From Ferrimonas marina (GTDB taxonomy: Bacteria; Pseudomonadota; Gammaproteobacteria; Enterobacterales; Shewanellaceae): 64,000 nt of DNA. The first letter of the stretch is position 1, and every line of letters starts with the position of its first letter. Of this stretch, positions 55,331-64,000 are shown piece by piece. Under the pieces are notes generated by a model that was not told where the DNA came from, made no database searches, and worked only from the letters and a program-made list of their open reading frames with translations. The stretch spans positions 310,001 through 374,000 of the forward strand of contig NZ_FQXG01000001.1 in NCBI RefSeq assembly GCF_900129905.1, given 5' to 3'. Both the position numbers and the translations under genes were made by a program.

Positions 55331-56043
55331 TCCGCCTCCGGTTTCACGGCATGCAACAGATAGTTGATCTTCATCGACTTGGTCATGGAGAAGGTCCCAG
55401 TCAGCGGGTTGTAGGCGACGCCATCGGCGTGCTGCACCTTAAGGCCCGCCTGCTCACACCAGCGGATCAGCTGGGAGGGGCGCAGGTACTTGTCGTAGTC
55501 GTGGGTGCCCTTGGGCAGCACCTTGGCGATGCGCTCAGCGCCGAGGATGGTCAGGGCGTAGGCCTGCGGGGTCTTATTAATAGTGGAGAGGAACAGGTGG
55601 CCGCCGGGCTTGACCATGGCCGCACAGGCGGCGATCACCGCACCCGGGTCCGGCACGTGTTCCAGCATCTCCATGCAGGTCACCACGTCGTAGTGGTTAC
55701 CGTGGTGGGCGGCGTGCTGTTCGGCGGTGCCGTTGAGGTAGTCGATCTCCATGCCGCTCTCCAGCGCATGCAGGCGGGCCACCTCCAGTGGTTCCTCACC
55801 CATGTCGACGCCGGTGGCCTTGGCACCGCTGCGGGCCATCGCCTCGGTCAGCAGGCCGCCGCCACAGCCGATGTCCACCACGGTCTTGCCAAACAGGCCG
55901 TCAGCGTGACGCTCAACGTAGGCCAGTCGCAGGGGGTTCATCTTATGCAGGGGGCCGGAGTGGCCCTCCGGGTCCCACCAGGTGGCTGCCAACTCTTCAA
56001 ACTTGGCCACTTCCTTGGGATCGACGTTGGGATGCTGATTCAT
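55327..56043 (-). CDS. ubiG: Ubiquinone biosynthesis O-methyltransferase UbiG
   Basis: Encodes 238 residues. Performs both O-methylations in ubiquinone synthesis. SAM-binding motif VVDIGCGGGLLTEAMARSGA and post-motif VTCMEMLEHVPDP; the start FEELAATWWDPEGHSGPLHK is typical. Divergent from gyrA, the same order as in E. coli and Pseudomonas. Overlaps the phosphatase gene by 4 bases. Confidence 0.95.
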   Translation of the reverse strand: MNQHPNVDPKEVAKFEELAATWWDPEGHSGPLHKMNPLRLAYVERHADGLFGKTVVDIGCGGGLLTEAMARSGAKATGVDMGEEPLEVARLHALESGMEIDYLNGTAEQHAAHHGNHYDVVTCMEMLEHVPDPGAVIAACAAMVKPGGHLFLSTINKTPQAYALTILGAERIAKVLPKGTHDYDKYLRPSQLIRWCEQAGLKVQHADGVAYNPLTGTFSMTKSMKINYLLHAVKPEAE

Positions 56044-56141
56044 ATCTTTGTTACTGCCTGGGTTGAAATTTCGCGATTCGATTATATCGACAGCAAGCCG
56101 ACAGCGGAATCGGTTCTCAGACTTCTATTGCTATTTGCTTG

Positions 56142-56150
56142 TGTTAGAAT
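56142..56150 (+). promoter_or_regulatory. Candidate extended -10 promoter of gyrA
   Basis: TGTTAGAAT (TG plus TAGAAT) lies 76 bases before the gyrA start. No good -35 element is seen at 17 bases, as is often so with an extended -10. Confidence 0.4.
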
Positions 56151-56225
56151 CCGAAATCACTGTTTTTTCCAGTAGGACCGAGGCATGGATCCAGGGGTCT
56201 GTGCTGACAAGGGATCGAGTATTGT

Positions 56226-58874
<2,649 letters not shown>

Positions 58875-58887
58875 CGGGTTACATTCC

Positions 58888-58915
58888 CGGGCGCCCCCAG
58901 TGGGCGCCCGTTTTT
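58888..58915 (+). terminator. Intrinsic terminator of gyrA
   Basis: CGGGCGCCC, CCAGT, GGGCGCCCG then TTTTTGTTTTT, 13 bases after the stop. Confidence 0.92.
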
Positions 58916-58932
58916 GTTTTTAGGGAACAGCA

Positions 58933-59997
58933 ATGAGCATTTACAACTTTTGCGCCGGTCCGGCGATGTTGCCCGCCGAGGTGATGGCCAAGGCCGAGGC
59001 GGAGTTTCGTAACTACCAACAGCTGGGTGTGTCGGTGATGGAGCTGTCCCACCGCTGCCCGGAGTTTATGGCGGTGGCCGAAGAGGCGGAGCAGAACCTG
59101 CGCGACCTGATGGCGATCCCCGACAACTATGCCGTGCTGTTTATGCACGGCGGCGCCCGCGGCCAGTTCTCGGCTATCCCGATGAACCTGCTGGGCCAGG
59201 GCAAAGCCCTCTACCTGCTCAACGGCCAATGGTCCGACTCTGCCGCCAAGGAGGCCGAGCGCTACGGCCAGGTGGAGACCTTTGATCTGCGCCAGGGCAA
59301 GGGCTGCTTCTCTTTGGATGGGCTGGGTGACACCAGCGACTACCGCTATGTGCACTATTGCCCCAATGAGACCGTGGATGGTGTTGCCCTCTACGATATC
59401 CCTGAGGTAGACGCCCCCTTGGTGGCGGATCTCTCCTCCTGCATCCTGGGTCGCGAGCTGGATGTCAGCCGCTTCGGTCTGCTTTACGCCGGTGCGCAGA
59501 AGAACGTCGGTCCCGCCGGTTTGGCGCTGGTGATCGTGCGTCGGGACCTGCTGGATCAGGCGCGCCCGGAAACGCCCTCCATCCTTAACTACCAGGTGGC
59601 ACAGAAGTCTGACTCCATGTACAACACGCCGCCCACCTTCGCCTGGTATCTCTCCGGCGAGGTGTTCAAGTGGATTAAGGAGCAGGGTGGGGTGGCCGTG
59701 ATGGCCGAGCGCAACCGCCGCAAGGCGCAGACGCTGTACGACTTTATTGACGCCAGCCCGTTCTACCAAAATAACGTCGCGGCGGCGTTTCGTTCCGAGA
59801 TGAATGTTACCTTCCAACTGGTGGATGAAGGCCTCAACCAGCGTTTCCTCAAGGAGGCGGAGGCCGCCGGCCTGCGTGCCCTGGAGGGCCACCGCATTGT
59901 CGGCGGCATGCGTGCCAGCATCTACAACGCCATGCCTCAGCAAGGGGTGGATGCCCTGGTGGCGTTCATGACTCGCTTTGCCGAGGCACATCAGTAA
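58933..59997 (+). CDS. serC: Phosphoserine aminotransferase
   Basis: Encodes 354 residues. Makes 3-phosphoserine for serine, and the matching step for pyridoxal phosphate. FCAGPAMLPAEVMAKAEAEF at the start and PLP-binding lysine in LYAGAQKNVGPAGLA. AGGGAAC before the ATG. Begins 58 bases after gyrA, past its terminator, and leads the serC-hisC-aroA string. Confidence 0.95.
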   Translation: MSIYNFCAGPAMLPAEVMAKAEAEFRNYQQLGVSVMELSHRCPEFMAVAEEAEQNLRDLMAIPDNYAVLFMHGGARGQFSAIPMNLLGQGKALYLLNGQWSDSAAKEAERYGQVETFDLRQGKGCFSLDGLGDTSDYRYVHYCPNETVDGVALYDIPEVDAPLVADLSSCILGRELDVSRFGLLYAGAQKNVGPAGLALVIVRRDLLDQARPETPSILNYQVAQKSDSMYNTPPTFAWYLSGEVFKWIKEQGGVAVMAERNRRKAQTLYDFIDASPFYQNNVAAAFRSEMNVTFQLVDEGLNQRFLKEAEAAGLRALEGHRIVGGMRASIYNAMPQQGVDALVAFMTRFAEAHQ

Positions 59998-60019
59998 AAG
60001 AAGGAAAGAGGACAAGGCA

Positions 60020-61123
60020 GTGTCGTTTGATTTTGCACAGATTGCGAACCCGGGTGTGAATGGCTTGCACCCGTACCAGCCGGGTAAGCCGGTGGAGGAG
60101 TTGGAGCGGGAGCTGGGGATCAGCAATATCGTCAAACTGGCCTCCAACGAGAACCCGCTGGGGCTGAGCCCCAAGGCCCGCGACGCGGTGGCCGCCCAAC
60201 TGAGCGAGCTGGCCCGCTACCCGGATGCCAATGGCTACTACCTCAAGGCCGCGCTGTCAGAGCAGTTGGGTGTTTCCCCGGCCTCGCTGACCCTGGGCAA
60301 CGGTTCTAACGAGGTGCTGGAGATCCTGTTCCGCACCTTTGTGCGCCCCGGCGACGAGGTGATCTTTGATCAGCACGCCTTTATTGTTTACGCCCTGCTG
60401 ACCCAATCCAGCGGCGCCACCGCCCGTGCCATCCCGTCCCAGGATTGGGGCCATGACCTCGATGCCATGCTGGCGGCCATCAATGAGCGTACCCGGGTGG
60501 TCTGCATCGCCAATCCCAACAACCCCACCGGGACCTTCCTCAGTGCCGATGCACTGGAGGCGTTCCTGCAGCAGGTGCCGGAGAACGTGTTGGTGGTGCT
60601 GGATGAGGCCTACTTTGAGTATGTACCCCAGGACCAGCGTGCCGACTCCATGGGCTGGCTCAAGCGTTTCCCCAACCTGACCGTCAGCCGCACCTTCTCC
60701 AAGGCCTACGGCCTGGCGGGCCTGCGGGTAGGTTACCTGGCCTCCAGTGAAGCCATTGCCGATCTGCTCAACCGGGTACGGGAGCCCTTCAACTGCAACG
60801 CTCCGGCCCTGGCCGCGGCCACCGCTGCGCTGGCGGACCAGGACTTTGTTCGCCAGAGCGTAGAGCTGAACCAGCAGGAGATGGCGCGACTGGAGCAGTA
60901 CTTTGACCAGCGCGGGATCCGCTATATCCCCAGTCATGGCAACTTCATCACCGCTGAGCTGAAGCCGGCGGCGACCATCTACCAGCAGTTGCTGGAGCAG
61001 GGCGTGATTGTCCGCCCCATCGCCGGTTACGGCATGCCGGATCACCTGCGTATCAGCGTTGGCCTGGCACAAGAGAACGACCGCTTTATGCAGGCGTTGG
61101 ACACCATACTCGAACAACAATAA
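60020..61123 (+). CDS. hisC: Histidinol-phosphate aminotransferase
   Basis: Encodes 367 residues from GTG 60020 (AGGACAAGGCA upstream); the frame reaches back to 59978, inside serC, but the first residues there are basic and unlike the family. [20 protein letters not shown] at the start and PLP lysine in [17 protein letters not shown]. In Pseudomonas the same position holds a HisC-family enzyme that also serves aromatic amino acids, so aromatic transamination is possible. Confidence 0.9.
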   Translation: MSFDFAQIANPGVNGLHPYQPGKPVEELERELGISNIVKLASNENPLGLSPKARDAVAAQLSELARYPDANGYYLKAALSEQLGVSPASLTLGNGSNEVLEILFRTFVRPGDEVIFDQHAFIVYALLTQSSGATARAIPSQDWGHDLDAMLAAINERTRVVCIANPNNPTGTFLSADALEAFLQQVPENVLVVLDEAYFEYVPQDQRADSMGWLKRFPNLTVSRTFSKAYGLAGLRVGYLASSEAIADLLNRVREPFNCNAPALAAATAALADQDFVRQSVELNQQEMARLEQYFDQRGIRYIPSHGNFITAELKPAATIYQQLLEQGVIVRPIAGYGMPDHLRISVGLAQENDRFMQALDTILEQQ

Positions 61124-61139
61124 CGACATCAGGAGTACT

Positions 61140-62429
61140 ATGAAGCAGTTAACCCTAGACCCTATCGATGCCGTGCAGGGCGATGTATACCTGCCGGGTT
61201 CCAAGAGCATCTCCAATCGGGCCCTGTTGCTGGCCGCGCTGAGTGAAGGCACCACGGTGCTGACCAACCTGCTGGACTCCGATGACATTCGACATATGCT
61301 CAATGCCCTTAAGATCCTGGGTGTGGAATACCAGTGGCGTCCAGAGCAACGGGAGATCACCGTTGTGGGTCGGGGCAGTGCCATCGCGGCGCTGGACAGT
61401 GACCAACCGGTGGAGCTCTACCTGGGCAACGCCGGCACCGCCATGCGCCCGCTGGCCGCGGCATTGGCCGTGGGGCAGGGCAGCTACCTGCTGACCGGCG
61501 AACCGCGAATGAAGGAGCGCCCGATTGGCCACCTGGTGGATGCGTTGCGACCGCTGGGGGCCAAGATCCAGTACCTGGAGCAGGAGGGCTATCCGCCGCT
61601 GCAGATCGACGCGGGCGTGCTGGCCGGTGGCAAGGTGCAGATCGACGGCAGCATCTCCTCGCAGTTTCTGACTGCGCTGCTGATGGTGGCGCCGTTGTGT
61701 GCCGAGGACCTGGAGATCGAGGTGATCGGTGAGCTGGTGTCCAAGCCCTACATCGACATCACCCTGGCGTTGATGGCACGCTTCGGCGTGACCGTGGAGA
61801 ACCACGATTACCTGCGCTTTAGTGTCAAAGCCGGCCAGCAGTACCAAAGTCCGGGCACCTTCCTGGTCGAGGGCGACGCGTCTTCTGCTTCCTACTTCCT
61901 GGCTGCCGGTGCCCTGGGCCGTGGCCCGGTGACGGTGCACGGGGTGGGCCGACAGAGCCTGCAGGGGGATAAGTTGTTCGCCGATGCCCTGGCGGCCATG
62001 GGCGCCGACATTGAGTGGCACGACGACAAGATTGTCGCCCGTGGCGCACCGCTCAACGGCATCGATATGGACATGAACCACATCCCGGATGCGGCCATGA
62101 CCATCGCCACCACCGCGCTGTTTGCCGAGGGAACCACCACCATCCGCAATGTATACAACTGGCGGGTTAAGGAAACCGACCGTCTGGCGGCGATGGCTAA
62201 CGAGTTGCGTAAGGTTGGCGCCGAGGTGGTTGAGGGTGAGGACTACATCCAGGTGACGCCAGTGGCGCAGCTTAAGCACGCTGATATCGACACCTACAAC
62301 GACCATCGCATCGCCATGTGCTTCTCATTGTTGGCGGTTGGCGGCCAGAAGGTCACCATCAATGACCCGGATTGTACCGCCAAGACATTCCCGGATTACT
62401 TTGAAAAGCTGAAGGAAATCAGCCAATAA
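61140..62429 (+). CDS. aroA: 3-phosphoshikimate 1-carboxyvinyltransferase (EPSP synthase)
   Basis: Encodes 429 residues from ATG 61140 after AGGAG. Joins shikimate-3-phosphate and PEP in the chorismate pathway. [37 protein letters not shown] and [18 protein letters not shown] mark the PEP and substrate sites; [12 protein letters not shown] near the end is typical. A normal class-I enzyme by its GNAGTAMRP loop. 16 bases after hisC. Confidence 0.96.
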   Translation: MKQLTLDPIDAVQGDVYLPGSKSISNRALLLAALSEGTTVLTNLLDSDDIRHMLNALKILGVEYQWRPEQREITVVGRGSAIAALDSDQPVELYLGNAGTAMRPLAAALAVGQGSYLLTGEPRMKERPIGHLVDALRPLGAKIQYLEQEGYPPLQIDAGVLAGGKVQIDGSISSQFLTALLMVAPLCAEDLEIEVIGELVSKPYIDITLALMARFGVTVENHDYLRFSVKAGQQYQSPGTFLVEGDASSASYFLAAGALGRGPVTVHGVGRQSLQGDKLFADALAAMGADIEWHDDKIVARGAPLNGIDMDMNHIPDAAMTIATTALFAEGTTTIRNVYNWRVKETDRLAAMANELRKVGAEVVEGEDYIQVTPVAQLKHADIDTYNDHRIAMCFSLLAVGGQKVTINDPDCTAKTFPDYFEKLKEISQ

Positions 62430-62468
62430 ACCAGCAGTCAGACGCGATTTGACCAAAGTAGCACGCGA

Positions 62469-62505
62469 AGGCGAGGCAGTTGATGTATACTGCGCTCGCC
62501 TTTTT
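62469..62505 (+). terminator. Hairpin and T-run between aroA and cmk
   Basis: AGGCGAGGCAGT and ACTGCGCTCGCCT pair with one extra base; TTTTTC follows. Likely end of aroA transcripts, 40 bases after its stop. Confidence 0.7.
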
Positions 62506-62621
62506 CTTGGCTTGGCTTAACCCCAACCCACTCCATCACTTCAGCGTGGTCATCGACCAACGCTCAGGCGGGGTTTTGGGCTAAGCGAGGCCCACAATGA
62601 ACACAATGCTGGAGGATAACT

Positions 62622-63308
62622 ATGCCTGAACAGGCACAGGTTATTACCATCGACGGACCCAGCGGTGCCGGTAAGGGCACCATCTGCCAACTGCTGGCAG
62701 CCAAGCTGGGCTGGAACCTGCTCGACTCCGGTGCCATCTACCGGGTATTGGCCCTGGCGGCACTGCATCACAATGTCGAGCTGGATAACGAAGACGCCCT
62801 GGCCCTGCTGGCGGCCCACCTGGACGTGCAGTTCCAGCCCTCCGACGAGGGTGTGCGTGTGGTGCTGGAAGGGGAGGTGGTCTCCTCGGAGATCCGCAGC
62901 CAGGAGTGCGCTAACGCCGCCTCCAAGGTGGCGGCGCTGCCGCGGGTTCGCGAGGCCCTGCTGCGCCGTCAACGGGCGTTTCGCCAGGAGCCGGGTCTGA
63001 TTGCTGACGGCCGCGATATGGGCACTGTGGTGTTCCCCGAAGCGGAAGCCAAGATCTTCCTTACCGCCAGTGCGGAAGAGCGGGCGGAGCGCCGCTACGC
63101 CCAGTTGAAGGAAAAGGGCTATGATGTTAGCATTGACCGCCTTTTAGGCGAGATCCGTGAGCGAGATGACCGCGATGCCAACCGTAAGGTGGCTCCGCTC
63201 AAGCCCGCCACAGATGCTCTCGAAATCGATACCACGGGAATGAACATCGACCAGGTTCTGGATTCGGTGTTGGCTCACGTGGTTGCGAGTCTGGACCGGT
63301 CCCTCTAA
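62622..63308 (+). CDS. cmk: Cytidylate kinase
   Basis: Encodes 228 residues. Phosphorylates CMP and dCMP. P-loop [20 protein letters not shown] at the start; [12 protein letters not shown] and [16 protein letters not shown] in the second half. GGAGG-like site before the ATG. It lies 100 bases before rpsA, the order common in proteobacteria. Confidence 0.95.
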   Translation: MPEQAQVITIDGPSGAGKGTICQLLAAKLGWNLLDSGAIYRVLALAALHHNVELDNEDALALLAAHLDVQFQPSDEGVRVVLEGEVVSSEIRSQECANAASKVAALPRVREALLRRQRAFRQEPGLIADGRDMGTVVFPEAEAKIFLTASAEERAERRYAQLKEKGYDVSIDRLLGEIRERDDRDANRKVAPLKPATDALEIDTTGMNIDQVLDSVLAHVVASLDRSL

Positions 63309-63408
63309 GCCGGTCCATTTTGGTGTCGACCTCAAGGATGATGTCGGCGAAGGACAATAACCCCGCGTCCAGGATGGCCGTGGATGACCTAAATTAAATT
63401 GTATTTAC

Positions 63409-64000
63409 ATGACTGAATCATTTGCTCAACTGTTTGAAGAGTCCCTGCAGAACCTGGAAACCCGTCCGGGTGCCATCGTTAAGGGTACTGTAATCGCCAT
63501 CGAGAACGGCATCGTTCTGGTTGACGCTGGCCTGAAGTCTGAGTCCGCCATCCCGGCTGACCAGTTCAAGAACGCCAAGGGTGAACTGGAGATCGAAGTC
63601 GGCGCTGAAGTTGATGTAGCTCTGGACGCCATCGAAGATGGTTTCGGTGAGACTCAGCTGTCCCGCGAGAAGGCCAAGCGTCACGAAGCTTGGGTACGCC
63701 TGGAGAAAGCCTACGAAGACCAAGAAACTGTTGTTGGTGTTATCAACGGCAAGGTTAAGGGTGGCTTCACCGTTGAGCTGGACGGCATCCGTGCCTTCCT
63801 GCCGGGCTCCCTGGTAGACGTACGTCCGGTACGCGACACCACTCACCTGGAAAACAAAGAACTTGAGTTCAAGGTGATCAAGCTGGACCAGAAGCGCAAC
63901 AACGTGGTTGTTTCCCGTCGTGCGGTTATCGAGTCTGAGAACAGCGTTGAGCGTGAGCAGCTGCTGGAAAGCCTGGCCGAAGGTCAGGAAGTTAAGGGGA
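63409..64000 (+). CDS. rpsA: 30S ribosomal protein S1, N-terminal part (cut by window end)
   Basis: First 197 codons of S1. Opens [20 protein letters not shown], then S1 RNA-binding repeats begin (about 20-90 and 105-170, with [19 protein letters not shown]). The ATG has no Shine-Dalgarno sequence (upstream AATTGTATTTAC is AU-rich), as known for E. coli rpsA, whose translation depends on structured leader RNA and is autoregulated. Confidence 0.96.
   Translation, partial: MTESFAQLFEESLQNLETRPGAIVKGTVIAIENGIVLVDAGLKSESAIPADQFKNAKGELEIEVGAEVDVALDAIEDGFGETQLSREKAKRHEAWVRLEKAYEDQETVVGVINGKVKGGFTVELDGIRAFLPGSLVDVRPVRDTTHLENKELEFKVIKLDQKRNNVVVSRRAVIESENSVEREQLLESLAEGQEVKG

Overview
The window is chromosomal DNA from a gammaproteobacterium of the Shewanella/Ferrimonas kind; Ferrimonas is my best guess. 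The reasons are the gene order (pykA-hexR-zwf-pgl-edd-eda; gapA, a DUF2989 lipoprotein and a long second GAPDH; nrdAB-yfaE; ubiG/gyrA-serC-hisC-aroA-cmk-rpsA), the HexR-type operators, and GC-rich coding DNA with a few AT-rich accessory patches. The genus is inference; no rRNA or tRNA gene is present to confirm it.

Layout. 1-4700 is an accessory region. It holds small unknown genes and two AT-rich genes (a GNAT acetyltransferase and a nitrilase-family amidohydrolase), each followed by an integron attC-like site. No integrase is visible, so this looks like a stray cassette cluster. 4717-11069 (minus) carries an ABC-2 type transporter (ATPase plus two permeases), a TonB-dependent siderophore-type receptor and a small His-rich exported protein. 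11309-18708 is the central-carbon block: pykA and hexR on minus, then zwf-pgl-edd-eda on plus (oxidative pentose phosphate and Entner-Doudoroff routes), with HexR-type boxes at the promoters. 18972-22245 has a thioredoxin/CcdA-like fusion and SelO. 22460-26400 is a second accessory patch of small secreted or membrane proteins, a truncated copy of an antiporter gene and a lipase-like gene bounded by inverted repeats. 26451-33901 (minus) is an eight-gene Mrp-type cation/proton antiporter operon. 34452-39509 holds a VOC/two-DMT/HapK-like operon, two LysR regulators and two SnoaL-like proteins. 39573-43241 holds two GAPDH genes around a lipoprotein gene. 43284-50542 holds a thioredoxin, a zinc-ribbon membrane protein, a DUF1315 protein, ansA, sppA, fadH and a PhnB-like protein. 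50629-54290 is yfaE-nrdB-nrdA with NrdR and DnaA sites. 54671-64000 runs from ubiG and its phosphatase partner through gyrA, serC, hisC, aroA and cmk to the start of rpsA.

How the parts connect. HexR (12958-13812) probably represses pykA, zwf-edd-eda and gapA through TGTAATTNAATTACA-like sites, so glycolytic and Entner-Doudoroff flux is switched together. The serC-hisC-aroA-cmk-rpsA string groups amino-acid and aromatic synthesis with CMP kinase and ribosomal protein S1. The least ordinary parts are the attC cassettes at 1-2850, a family of short GGGGTCAGAGTGG-like repeats at six sites, and the repeat-bounded lipase gene beside a nearly perfect partial duplication of an antiporter subunit.
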